Shown here in pieces: positions 21,650-32,677 of a stretch of DNA of 32,677 nucleotides. The position numbers and the translations under genes are program-made. The notes beneath the pieces are model-generated. The model made no database searches, was not told where the DNA came from, and saw nothing but the letters and a program-made list of their open reading frames with translations. Position 1 is the stretch's first letter. Each line of letters begins with the position of its first letter. The stretch covers positions 11,280 through 43,956 of the forward strand of contig JAAOMT010000721.1 in NCBI GenBank assembly GCA_016748015.1, read 5' to 3'. The stretch comes from Geosiphon pyriformis (taxonomy: Eukaryota; Glomeromycota; Glomeromycetes; Archaeosporales; Geosiphonaceae).

Positions 21650-24600
21650 AAATCAGTTACTAAATAACACGAGATGCGAACGCTTATTAAATATGGCATA
21701 ATCAAATAAATCTTTTGTTTATTATTTGGGGAACTCTTTCAAAAACGCTTGTAATCTTTGAATCTTTCAAATTAAAAGATTTTTCTCATGAAATACAAAA
21801 TGAATTCACAAGGCCTCCAAAGTTACAAAGATATTCGACATTTTTGGGATGAAATTTGGCATGAATTACTATATCAGATTAGCGGTTGTTTTTTTAATTA
21901 ATTACATGTAATTTTTCGTGGGAAATGGTAACGATCACTGTTTGTATGGAACAAAAAATGAAGAAATTGCTAGACTTTGACATCATTAATTAAAGATCGA
22001 GTCGATTGGACAAAAACATGACTTGATATTTCCGGTTAAAAAGGGGCTGGCTCTAGGCAAACATTGCAAAGGAACTTTTTTAGTTCAATCAGTAATTTTA
22101 ATTGGCCATATAATCTCATAATTAATATTTAAAAATAAAAAATAAAAATATTTGATATTAAAAACAAAAATATTCTTGGATTAATATGATGAGAACTTTA
22201 AACAATCAACGCGTGAAACTAAAAAATTTCTTGAAATTTTTTAGGAAAATAATACCAAAAAACATAAATCTGTTAAAGCTTTTTAAAATTCGATTTGTCA
22301 TCTTCTCTAACGAAATAAATTTTATAAAGTTTTTTCAATATTTTTTTTTCATCAAAAATCTATTATCGAAACTTTGTGGGATACAACGAAATAAACACAA
22401 AAGTACAATTTGATACCGTTTTAAAACAAAAAAAATTAATTCACGTCCAATTCAAATCGTCCCGGAAAAGAAATTTTTATGTTCATTAAGAAAAATAAAA
22501 ATAGAGTTGATCCCTGGCTAACTATTATTATTTAAAGGTTATTTGAAAATTTTTATTTAATACTTTGTTCAAAATAAAGTAATTTATGATTCTATGTTTA
22601 AAAGTAATTGAGTATGGAACATTTTTTGAATTTAAAATTATCAGCCTAGGCTTTTAGTTTATTTCAGAAGGTTTTGAGGCTTGTTAAAATATCTAAATAT
22701 TTATTTTAAAAGGCTAAGAACGTTGAGAATAAAGTGATACAATATAATCAAAATTTTATACATATTGATGTAAAAACAAAATCATATTATTATGATGAGT
22801 AAAAAAATTTATTATTTTAAAATTTGAACAAGATTTTAATTTTTATACATTGATTTATAAAATTGCATGACAGAAGCTAAAATAACTTAACTCATTTTTA
22901 TAATCTTTTTTGAAGTTAAATTAATTTTTAAATTTTATTTTGAATTGATTGAAAACAAATTGAGAAAAATGGTAAAATGAATTATAAATTTCAAAGTTTA
23001 ATTAACAAGTAAAATTAAAAAGATGTGTAAGAATATTAAAAACAAAAAATTCTTTCTCTTTCCTATTTTTTTAATAACTATGGCCAAAGCAAAGAGTAAA
23101 AAAGAAACAATCACTTTTCTTATAATAATAATAATAGTATTACAACCAAGAAATCTTCTTGGTTGTAAAACCGACTAAAAAAGGTATTGTAGAAGCATTT
23201 TTTTAAGTATTTCTGATGCAAACAGTCTTCAACTATTTTAGAGCAATTTTTTGGTCTTTGGTTGAAACTTTTTTTTAATCAAAGTATTAAGATGAAAAAA
23301 ATAGAAAGAACCAAATAAGTCAAGTAAAACAAAACAAGATTAATTAAATTTCTTATTCCTATAACTAATGTTTATCTGCTTAAAAAACTAAATACAGATC
23401 TGGCCAGTCCCTTTTTTTATATTCAAATACTTCAAAATTTCTTACTAACTTGAATTGTAAGATGACTGGGATATTCTAAAATGGTCAAAAGATTTTGTGA
23501 TATTCCTTATGTTTGTAATTATTTTCTTCTTGAGTAATGTCTTCCAACTAGAACAGGTTTTTTAAAATACTATACATAGAACTTTTGAACCAATCTTAAT
23601 GCATTTACAACATTGTCTGTATGCTCTTAAGTGGTTTTCAATATAAGGTACTTTTTCTAAAAAAAACCGAATATTTAAGCTGCTTTTTAATCCTTCCAAA
23701 ATTCTAATTTTTTTTGATTTTAAAATAAGCAAAAATTATAGTAAACCAAAGAATTTACAACACAAACCTTAAACTGAAAACAGATGTTATAAACTTTTTA
23801 AAACTGTAAAAAAAATATTAGTTTTTTGTTATATTCTTTTTTTTAAATTTGAATATCCAAAAATGAAAAATAAAATTTTTTTTTCTTATTTGTATATTAT
23901 TAAATAAATAATCAGAAAAGCCAAAGCAGCAAAAAAAAACTTTTTTCTCATGATTAATGCTGAAAATCTCTTTAAAATTAGCTTAATATAATTTTATTTA
24001 ACAGATTATTGTCAATTACAAAACAAAATAAATTATGTTTTAACATGTAATTTTTCTAATTATATTGTAAAATTACTTATTTTGAAAAGTTAAATTGCCA
24101 GTTTTTTATCTTAGAAATTCAAATCAAGATTTTTGATAATATAATAACTAATTTGTTCAAAGACTTTGTTAAACCATAAAAAATTTTGTTGTGTATACAT
24201 TTGATAATAATAAAATAAATATAAAAAAACCTCTGTATATAAAAATACATTTTAGAAAAAAATTGATTTTTGGAACCTGTTTGATTTTTTTATTAGACTT
24301 AATGCCAATAAAACTGCCTTTTAGATGAATAACATAGTTTTTAATAGCAGAATTTAAGTTACTTTATTTGTAAAATAAGTGCATTAGAATGGTTTTCCAG
24401 TTAGCATAATGTATTCTTAATATAAATTTGAAGAGCTGGTAATGTGTAGAAAATGCATAATTCACTTTAATAACATGCTAAAATGGTAGCTGCGAGTGTA
24501 ATTTATAAATTTTTTATTGTAATAAAACTTTCGATCAAGTAAAAATTTAAAAAGTATAATAGAAAAAATTTTATGGGTTTTCAACTAGAAGAAATCAATT

Positions 24601-24785
24601 TATTTTTCAATTGAAGAAATTAACAATTGACTAATGATTGGTAATATTAAATGATTTGGTTGTTGGAATATTATCTCAGGACGCGTAATAAATTTATAAT
24701 TATTTCTTTATTTTTTCTTATTATATGTAGTGAAAATTTCAAAAATTATATTTGTAAGATTCTAAGAAATGACTATTTTTTAATA
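21650..24785. other. Spacer between L3 and L4
   Basis: No gene is supported. The plus-strand ORF at 22186-22413 is built of K, F, I and N codons expected from AT-rich noise. The only structured element seen is the perfect hairpin at 23140-23168. Confidence 0.5.
23140..23168. repeat. Perfect 13-bp inverted repeat with a 3-nt loop
   Basis: TTACAACCAAGAA is followed by ATC and then its exact complement TTCTTGGTTGTAA. It lies in intergenic DNA with no T-run or neighbouring gene that would explain it. Confidence 0.85.
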
Positions 24786-24791
24786 AGGCTA

Positions 24792-26184
24792 CTAAGGTGA
24801 GTCAATCTCTTGTACGGGTTTTTCTTCTACCAGGCTCAAAAAGATCATTTCCAAAGTATCATAAGGGTTATTGTCACATTGTCCCATCTTGTAACCGAAA
24901 TATGGTCCAAAATGTATTCTATTGGGGACGAAACTATCTTTAACTTTTTTTAAAGACTTTGAATGAAATTGGGCATTGCATTTCTAAAATAAATAAAATA
25001 AAATGAGAATTAAGTTTTTTTAAAATGAAAATTCCTATACAATAACCAGCTAGCACCGACCGTGTTCAATTCTTTTGTACCCTTTTGTTCGCACATGTAA
25101 ACCTTAGGAAACTTTCCAATTGAAGGGTTACAATCACATGAGTTGTCATCTGGAATCCAAAATTCTGTTGGCAAAGGCCAATACTCATTATTTAAAGGAA
25201 AAGCGGGAACATTATCATCTGCATAGGTGACTCGATAAAGTTTTAATTGAGTGGACACAAGATCTGCAAATAGGCTGTTACTCATTTTTGGTTGGCCAAA
25301 AGTGACTACAACTGGAATCTTCCTGTATCTTTTCCCGTAAGATAGAGCCGCAAATATAGCAAAAACTTTGAAAATTTTTTTATAGCGAAATTTTTAAAAA
25401 AGTTAAAAATAAACGAGAAAATAATTCAAATAGATTTACCTCCACCTTCTCCAAATCCAGTAAACACAAAATAACAATGAGTTGACAATTTATAAAGAGG
25501 ATTCATTCTATGAAATTTTTCAAAGGTTGTTTGAACAAGTTTACGTGGGTTTCTTAGAGCGTTGGACCAGCGTGCATAGTGATCTTTATCAACTTTCATC
25601 CCTTTAGTACCGGGACCACCAGGATATTCTTCTAATATGACAGAGGGATTTTTTTTTATTTTACGTGCATCAAAAAAGAAGACGCGTGTTGGAGGTAGAT
25701 TTAGGGTGGGAGGGCTTAAAATAGTTATTATGCCCACTAAAATTTTATTTAAAAGACAGAATTTTTGAATAAATTGGCTGGATTTATTTTGAAGGAGAAA
25801 GATATTTTTCACCCCACCCCCCAAAAAAGAATTCTTACTGAATAAATTCCTTGAAATTTGATCTTCATTCTTAAGACAAGACCCTTTTTTGGAGATATAA
25901 GCCAAAAGAGAAAGAGTTTTCAATTCATTTTCATTCGTGATAAGAATCTTGGAAGGTGATTCTGATCTTTTGAAAAAAACTTTATGATTCTGGTCATGAC
26001 TAAAGCTTTTTAGGATCAATTGATCAAGATTAGAAGTTGCTAGTTTGAAAGAATTTTTTGGAATTATATCTGTTAAAAGAATAGATGGAATATTTTTTAC
26101 TAAAGATTTAATTTTCAATATGAGAAATAATATTGTTGTCAATATTATGAGTGATGAAAACACCAGTCTATACCAAAAATTCAT
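24792..26184 (-). CDS. L4: class 3 lipase-like protein, catalytic Ser replaced by Gly
   Basis: Proposed exons are 26184-25839, 25736-25440, 25365-25061 and 24983-24792, giving 379 aa with phases 1, 1, 0. A membrane segment lies at residues 6-23. The elbow reads G209-F-G211-E-G-G-V, so Ser is Gly and an acidic residue follows it. VVVTFGQPKMSN, Asp265 (YADDNVPAFP), His340 (IHFGPYFG) and the cysteines CDC, VYMC and KCNAQ are kept. The C-terminus extends about 25 residues beyond the GPYFG block, longer than in the paralogues. The first intron (102 nt, donor GTAAGA) is stop-free and in frame. The last intron uses an unusual GTCGGT donor, supported by alignment to the other copies. Confidence 0.82.
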
Positions 26185-26189
26185 TATTT

Positions 26190-28200
26190 TTCAATAAAAT
26201 CTAACAGACTTTCAACTTTAGAAAGTTTCAAACATTTATTTATTTAATATTTACAATATAGATAATTTCAAAGAAGTGTGAATTTATAATTTTTTATTCT
26301 TATTCATTTTTTCATTAGGGGGAGCTATTAAAAAAAATTGTATATTTCAAATATTTCTTAAAACGTACGATTGAAAAAAAAATAAAAAACAAAGAGAATC
26401 TATAGCTCTACCCCCCTTTTTCACACCCCTTGTATGATAGATCTTCCGATCAGTTCTTGAGTTTTGATTTAATTGTTAGTTAGGAGTTTTTTGTTTGGCA
26501 CCATATGAAATAAAATTTCTTTAGGGATAAATGATATGATTGAATCTTTTTGGAAACAATGTCATTTTTTAATTTATATCTTTTACCAAATTATAACAGG
26601 ATTTGAAAATAACAAAAGGATTATAAAAAATACAAAAGAAGATAAAATATCATATTATTATTATAATTAGATAATATTAACAAATTTGCAAGCGATATTA
26701 ATCTAGGTCAAAAAAACAAAAATCCATCTTTGGGGTTAAATTCGGGAAAAATAATTTAAAAAAGATAAAAATCTTCAAGAAAAACAAACAAATAGAAAAA
26801 CCTGTGTTCTCAATGGGAAAATCTTCTTTCAGCCAGAAAGATAAAAAGAAGTGATAAGAGACATGAGAAATTATTTTTTCAGATTTTATTAATAAAATTA
26901 ATAAACACTATCAGAAAATGATTCTCGGACTAAAATAATTGGAGAAGCCAAAAACTTAATAAAACAAGACTAATTACAAGATTTTATTCTTTTCACCCCT
27001 TATTATTCTGGAAAATCGATAAGAATTATATTTTGTAATGTGAATTTACAGAAATTTATTATATAATTTTGTCATACTATTATTATATTAAATGAGCATA
27101 ATTCATAATGCATAATGCATAATGCATAATTTTGATAATCAAAATAGTGTTTGAAAATATTTTTTGAAATCTATTGAATCAAAAAAAGAAGAATAAACTT
27201 CATTCTTAATTCTAATGTAAATTTTTTTCAAAATAAAAAAACAAATGGAAAAATCTTTTTTATTTCATATGAGTAATTCATAGTAATCTGTGGAAAAAAA
27301 AAATGAACGCTTAAACTAAAAAAAAAATTTATTCCTTTTTTGTTGAAACTAGAAATCCGAAATATACTTTAAGATTTCTTTGAAAGCAACCCGATAAGTT
27401 TAAAAACTTGTTTCGGAAACCAAAACATGCATAATGATATCAACGAATGCAATTCAGCAACGGATTTATATGAGCATAAATATTTTTTCTTAAATTTTTC
27501 AAACAAGCTCTTTTTAATCATATGATCACTTCCAAGGTCAAACTTTATTAATTTCATCTAATGAAACGCATAAGATTTGATGAAGCACTCAAAAACGTAT
27601 GTATGAGATGTATGTGCTAGCAAAAATTTATGTTTAAATAGTAAACAAAGCCCTCTGAAAGGGAGAGAGTGAGCTTTAAAGGACAAAGAAATGAAAATGA
27701 AAATTAAATTAAATTGTTCTTGTTAGTATCTTTTTTTTTTTTCATAATTATCTATTACCTTTTGATGGATTTTCATATTTTAAATAAATAACCCATATGA
27801 AATTACTCAAAAGATTCCCTTTTTTAAAAACAAAGAAATATCAAAACGTGGCCATGATCAAAAAATATTATACCAAGACAAGAATTTATGCACGAAATAA
27901 ATTGATTGAAAATTTTTGCCATGTTTTGATCGATGTTTCCCTCCGCGTTCCTACTATTTTAGGTAATGATCGGTGTTTGGAAACAAAAGCCTTTCCATTG
28001 ACATGCTAGCATGGAGTGCATTTACGCCCGGCTTTTTTCATGCATCACAGGATCAACTATTATCTTTTGAAAAATGGAAAAACATTCATCATCATCTGAA
28101 ATAGTTATATCATCTATCAGTGATTGACCTTATATTTCCAATTCTTGATTAGGAAGAGGCGTAAATAAAGCATGATGTAACCAAAATATCTTTAATATTC
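26190..28200. other. Spacer upstream of L4 with weak ORFs
   Basis: Two ATG-initiated frames have less biased composition than noise: minus 27369-27557 (62 aa, rich in K, L and F) and plus 27797-28009 (70 aa, basic). Neither shows a known motif, splice partner or homologue that I recognise, so neither is called as a gene. A 12-bp palindrome CATGCTAGCATG lies at 28002-28013. Confidence 0.35.
27104..27130. repeat. Heptamer tandem repeat (CATAATG, almost four copies)
   Basis: CATAATG occurs three times in tandem, followed by CATAAT. Confidence 0.9.
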
Positions 28201-28211
28201 ACATGATTATG

Positions 28212-28388
28212 TTAGAAACAATTGATTTGATTCCTTTTGTCTATGGTTTTTGGTTTCTCAGAGCTGTTTATCATTCGGGAATCGAATGCGGCCATGCTAT
28301 TAGAAATTTGTGGATCATGGGAGATGGGAGTAGGAAATATATCGCCAACTATTTCGGTCAACCTAAAAGAAATTAAATATATATACAT
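28212..28388 (-). CDS. Small unidentified ORF, 58 aa
   Basis: The minus strand is open from an ATG at 28388 to a TAA at 28212. From about 28363 downwards the composition looks coding (PTPISHDPQ, then MAAFDSRMINSSEKPK), and a TTTCTTTTAG acceptor-like site just before suggests it may be an internal or terminal exon rather than a complete gene. The plus strand is also open over the same bases and runs into a 28-nt poly(A). It lies head-to-head with the membrane-protein gene at 28478. No family was recognised. Confidence 0.3.
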   Translation of the reverse strand: MYIYLISFRLTEIVGDIFPTPISHDPQISNSMAAFDSRMINSSEKPKTIDKRNQINCF

Positions 28389-28400
28389 AATATCTTTGTC

Positions 28401-28428
<28 letters not shown>
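28401..28428 (+). repeat. 28-nt poly(A) tract
   Basis: An uninterrupted run of 28 A lies about 50 bp upstream of the start codon at 28478. It may be a promoter-proximal dA:dT tract or the tail of an old retro-insertion. No flanking duplication was found. Confidence 0.85.
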
Positions 28429-28431
<3 letters not shown>

Positions 28432-28477
28432 TAATTGAAAATACAAAAATTCCTTTTGACACAACAATTTAACTAAA

Positions 28478-28997
28478 ATGTCTTTGAAAACCGCATTGAT
28501 TGTCGGATTTGTGAGTACTGCTGGTGTAGTTGGTGGAATACATTATATTATTGAAAAAGTCAAGAAATCTGGCCGAAAGAACAAAATTGCCGCAGTGACG
28601 ACGACGAAAGAAGAGGTATGCAATAATAATAATAATAATAATAATGATATTAAGTTTTTATGAACAAAAAATGATAAAAATCCTTTTATATATTCAGACA
28701 CGAATATTCGAACCTAAACCACAGACATATCTCGAAAAACCAATCATCAACACCCCACTAAAACAAACGAAACCCGGAAAATCGGAAAAGTTGCCAAAAT
28801 CAAAAAATGAAAAGAAAAAATTTTCAAACGAAATTCCACAAAAACCATTCCCAGCAACTTTATATAAAAACAATCAACCTTGGTGGGAATCTAAATCAAA
28901 AAATGAAATTGAAGGTAAAGTTTCTGCGCAAAGGCAACCAAAAAAACCACATCGCGTTAACACCAACGAACGAATTGCGTGGCGCCTTGATTTATAA
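28478..28997 (+). CDS. Small single-pass membrane protein, function unknown
   Basis: Two exons, 28478-28615 and 28698-28997, join in phase 0 with a GTATGC donor and a TTATATATTCAG acceptor, giving 145 aa. Residues about 5-25 form one Gly/Val/Ile-rich membrane helix, followed by the basic stretch KVKKSGRKNK. The rest is Lys/Pro-rich and probably disordered, ending in a more conserved-looking tail with NQPWWESKSK and RIAWRLDL. The arrangement (short N-terminal helix plus basic soluble tail) would suit a mitochondrial inner-membrane or ER tail-in protein, but I do not recognise the family. The intron carries an AAT microsatellite at about 28621-28646. The gene converges on L5, whose stop lies 475 bp away. 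Confidence 0.65.
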
Positions 28998-28999
28998 AT

Positions 29000-29470
29000 T
29001 CGATTTAATTTATCTCCTGACACATTAACCGAGCAGATATTAGATTTGAATTATTTTGGTTTTTTGAGAAAAATTTGTAGATATTTCATGAACATTTTTC
29101 AAAGATCGAAAGTGGTTTAAAACGGTTTTTCATTTTGTAATAATATTTTGGTAAAACAATTGTTCACTTTTCCTACATATTTTTGTATATAATTTCAAAG
29201 TGTTGGTTAGCTAAAGTATCTTGAAATGAAAAAATAGATTTCCTGTATAAAAATGATGTATTTTCTGAAAAAAAAAATTTTATAGAAAAATTTTTCCAAG
29301 TTGAATTTGAAAATTGAGGTTTTTTAAAACATTGATTACTTTGAATATTTTTTTTAAATTAACAGTTTCTAAAATCAATTTCTATTTTTTCCTAACCATA
29401 TTTAAAAACCCTTCCGAATTTGATTTTTTGGATGTATTTGATAATCTTAGTGAAATGGGGTTCATTAGAT
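29000..29470. other. Convergent intergenic region between the 28478 gene and L5
   Basis: It holds the 3' regions of two convergent genes. AT-rich, with no ORF or repeat worth calling. Confidence 0.5.
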
Positions 29471-29471
29471 T

Positions 29472-30873
29472 TTAATTGATATCTGGACATTTTCCCATTA
29501 AATAACCAAAATATGGGCCAATGTGAACTTTTTCCCGATCTTTCATTTCTTTAAAATTTCTTGGTACTTGACTAATAAATCGTCCACTGCACCTCTTTGT
29601 GAAAACAAATAATTATTAATTGTTTATCATTTAAAAAATTTTAAATTTTTAAATAATAAATAAAGAATTTACCTTATTAAGATCTTGATAGAATGACTGA
29701 TAGCATTTATAAACTTTAGTTTCTTTGCAATCACAATCATCTTCCATTATCCAATATTCAGTCTTTAATGGATAAAACTCTTGAGTATCACTATTCTTGG
29801 GTAAGAATGGAATAATATCATTTTTATAGGTGACTCTGTATGAATTGACTCTTTCTGCCGTATAAATCGCAAAATATTTGTTTCCAATTCGTGGAAGACC
29901 AAATGTCACTACAGTTGGTCGTATTTTAAAGCGAGCTTCAAATGCCAATGCTGCAAATACTGCGTAAACTGATGGAGAAAATTATGTATTCAAAATAAAC
30001 TCTTTTTTTTTTTTTTTTTTAGAAAAATTCCTATGCTCCGAAAAATTAAATATTCACTCACCACCACCAATGCTAAACCCAACAAAAACAAATTTAGGCA
30101 TTTGCCGCTTAAGATCATTCCCAGCAACTGAGGGTGATGATGATAATAATCCAAGACCTCGTTCAAAAACAGGCAAAAAAAGTTGCCAAAATTTTTGTCT
30201 GCCCGTATTCCATTTTTTTAAGAATATACTATCTACTAAAAGGTCAGGCCAGTTTCGCCAACTGACTAGAATACTTTTCCTTAATTCCCATCCATTTAAA
30301 AAAATTTCTGTGGCTTTAAAATAAGAATAAATTCTAGTTGTTTTATGTTCTGATAATGCTTCTATTTGACCCATTGTAGTTGAGTGTACTTCTGGCTGGT
30401 ATATTTCAACGTTAGCTTGAATTTTAAAATATTTTAAACCTTTAGAATTTTACTTTTCAAATTTACTCATTTCAATTATATGCGTTACCATAGAGATGAA
30501 TCGTTAATCGTTCCGTTCTTTCCAAACAAGCGGCTTTGAATGCGTAAGATGCTGCTGTTTTCAAAATTTCTAATTCCGCTGGTTTGGTAACTAAAAGTTT
30601 AGACCCTTGTTCTCTTTTTAATATACGAGTAGCTTGTGAAATAAAAGAATTTTTTGAATAATTTCTTTGAAATTCATAAAGTGATTTCACCCTAAAACTG
30701 TTTTCCAAATAGTTTCCTACAGATGAATTGATTTCAATATTTGAAAAAAATTTTTCACTCTGTTCATATGATAAAAATGTTTTACAGAGTGAAATTATAT
30801 GAAAAAAAATCAACGCTATTGAGAAAAAAATGAAAGGAGTGGTAAAAGCTCTTGAAAGTTGAAATAGTAGCAT
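29472..30873 (-). CDS. L5: class 3 lipase-like protein with intact Ser-Asp-His triad
   Basis: Proposed exons are 30873-30489, 30439-30062, 29968-29673 and 29594-29472, giving 393 aa with phases 1, 1, 0. A membrane segment lies at residues about 13-31. The elbow is G249-F-S251-I-G253-G, a true GxSxG. Asp305 (YKNDIIPFLP) and His377 (VHIGPYFG) complete the triad, and TVVTFGLPRIGN precedes the Asp. Expected chemistry is hydrolysis of ester bonds in acylglycerols or other lipids, at a membrane and on the lumenal or outer side given the CDC and VYKC cysteines. This is the only member of the array predicted to be active. The first intron is just 49 nt. An in-frame ATG at 30374 inside exon 2 is not needed for the model. 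Confidence 0.86.
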
Positions 30874-31299
30874 TTTTGGAAGATGTAGATAGTCTTTATT
30901 ATTTTTAAGAAGTTCCTTAAAAAATCTTTTAAATGATCTAGCTTATCATAGAAAAATCCTTGGAAAATTATATTAGATTGATCATCAAAATATTTATATG
31001 ATATCATTAACCCAGCAAATAATAGATCGGAAAAATGTAATTTAGTAAAAGAATTTCTTTATAATTCTTTTTTAAAAGATGTTACGTAACAAAATATTTA
31101 TTTCGCAAGTTATACTTTGAAAACTTTAGAAATAAAAAAAATATTTAAAAGTGGATGATAGCTGAAATCTTTTAATTTATTTATAAATTTTAATCACTAA
31201 AAATTGTTGATCTCCTTAAAATTACTTGATTTTATTTGGGGAACTAATACCGATTCGATTTTTATGTTAATCGATATTAAACCAATTAAAGGCTTATTA

Positions 31300-31301
<2 letters not shown>

Positions 31302-31382
<81 letters not shown>
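31302..31382. repeat. (TTA)n microsatellite, about 27 units
   Basis: An uninterrupted run of ATT/TTA units about 80 bp long. It creates a spurious poly-Leu frame on the plus strand. Confidence 0.95.
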
Positions 31383-31384
<2 letters not shown>

Positions 31385-31870
31385 ATTAATTAATATTAAC
31401 CAATTATGTCAATTAATAGCAATATTAATTTCTAAAAAATGACTAAATACATTTTGTAATTTATATAAAATATTCTGAAATTCAAATGTTTGGCAAATAA
31501 CAAATTTAAAATATATTTCTTTTTATTTTTTAAATTTTTCTGTTAATAATTATTATTTATTAAATTAAATTTTATAAATATCTTTGTATCTTATTTTTTT
31601 TGGTAGTTTACAAATTTTTAAAGCTTTAAATTAAATATATTAATATATGATATTAAATAATTTAAAATTTAAATTAATAAATAACAATTATTATAAAATT
31701 TTATAAAGTTTTTAATAAAATATTTGTTATATAACTTTATTATATGTTAATAAAAAAATTTTATATATAATAAAAGTATAATATAAATTTAATAGTTTTA
31801 ATAAATTATTCTAAGAAATACAAATATTTTACATATTATTATTAACTTTATAAAAAAAAATTGTTTCATA

Positions 31871-31872
<2 letters not shown>

Positions 31873-31912
<40 letters not shown>
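31873..31912. repeat. (AAT)n microsatellite
   Basis: About thirteen AAT units, ending at a variant GAT unit. Confidence 0.9.
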
Positions 31913-31915
<3 letters not shown>

Positions 31916-32677
31916 TAATATTAATAATTAATAAAATCTATTAATATAAACATTTTAAGCATTAAAACATATATATTTTAAGCTTGTAAATAATAATTTT
32001 TTCTGAAAAACTACATTTTTTTTTCAACACATTAGAAACGGTTTTAATAATATTTTAATTATCAACAAAAAATTTAAAACTTTTAATAATATGATCAATT
32101 AAAATTTAACTCAAAAATTATTTTTTAGTTCTTATTATTAATTAACATACATTATTGTTTTATATTTAATATTAATTATTTAAATTATCTAAATTATTCA
32201 TTATTTTATTTTATTAATAACTTAATTTTTACAATACAAAAAATGTAATTAAATATTATAATTAGATTATAAAATAATTTAAATTCTATACAATATTAAA
32301 AATTTTTCTAAATGTAAATAGTTTAAGTATAATTTGATAGTTTATTAAAATTATTATTTTAATTATTAAAATCTTTGCAAAAATAATAGCGTTAATTCAA
32401 ATACAGCAATATATATAAAAAAAAGTTTATCTCTTAAGAAATGTATGTTACCTAAAATATTTATTACTTAAAGATTCTAATATATAAAATAATCAACTAA
32501 AAAATAATAATGCAATTAAAAGAATAATTAATTAATAATAAATAGAGTAACTAAATATCAAAATATTGAAAAAACCAAAAAAATTTTAAATTGTTACACA
32601 TATAACAACAATTAAAGTTTAAAGTATTATAAATCACTTTTTTAATAAGGTTTTAATTCGGTTTAAAAAATACATTA

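Larger units (their letters stand above)
30880..32677. other. Spacer upstream of L5 to the right edge
   Basis: No gene is supported. The DNA from about 31380 to the end is almost pure A/T. It contains two trinucleotide microsatellites. Confidence 0.55.

Noticed and set aside
22186-22413. Plus-strand 75-codon ORF
   Set aside because: Almost entirely K, N, F, I and L codons, as expected by chance in AT-rich DNA.
27369-27557. Minus-strand 62-codon ATG ORF
   Set aside because: Composition is not obviously random, but there is no motif, splice partner or recognised family; too weak to call.
27797-28009. Plus-strand 70-codon ATG ORF
   Set aside because: Basic and AT-biased; a possible GTAATG donor near its end leads to no exon that I can identify.
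28401-28428. Poly(A) as the tail of a processed retrocopy
   Set aside because: No target-site duplication and no recognisable parent gene upstream.
31204-31389. Plus-strand ORF with poly-Leu
   Set aside because: It is the (TTA)n microsatellite read as codons.

Overview
This looks like nuclear DNA from a very AT-rich, intron-rich eukaryote, most likely an early-diverging fungus. The gene content (class 3 lipase-like family, a microsomal P450, short 49-102 bp introns with GT..AG ends) and the near-pure A/T intergenic DNA fit an arbuscular mycorrhizal fungus (Glomeromycotina). That placement is inference. No rRNA, tRNA, CRISPR or prokaryotic feature was seen.

The core of the window is a co-oriented minus-strand cluster. 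I could assemble five class 3 (alpha/beta-hydrolase) lipase-like genes, each full length from ATG to stop with every intron phase closing: L1 (5373-6946), L2 (10604-12154), L3 (20297-21617), L4 (24792-26184) and L5 (29472-30873). Between L2 and L3 lies a complete eight-exon cytochrome P450 (15860-17973). All five lipase-like proteins share an N-terminal membrane segment, a cysteine-containing hydrolase domain and a C-terminal His-x-GPYFG block. They also share a phase-1 intron directly after the nucleophile elbow and a phase-0 intron before the last exon.

The most striking observation is at the active site. In L1-L4 the catalytic serine of the GxSxG elbow is replaced (by Asp in L1 and by Gly in L2, L3 and L4), while the Asp and His positions are kept. 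Only L5 keeps Gly-Phe-Ser-Ile-Gly. The locus therefore reads as one probable active membrane-anchored lipase/esterase beside four serine-less paralogues and a P450. A lipid-modifying or lipid-sensing module is a reasonable hypothesis, but nothing in the sequence proves a shared pathway.

Other content: a 1.6 kb terminal-inverted-repeat element (13991-15581) lies between L2 and the P450. It carries a degenerate plus-strand gene whose C-terminal half resembles a ubiquitin-peptidase-like fold, and an antisense exon-like unit duplicated in tandem. A small plus-strand single-pass membrane protein gene (28478-28997) converges on L5. Weak coding-like islands occur at 1-253, about 4266-4560, 13373-13572 and 28212-28388. 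The remaining stretches are AT-rich spacer with microsatellites.
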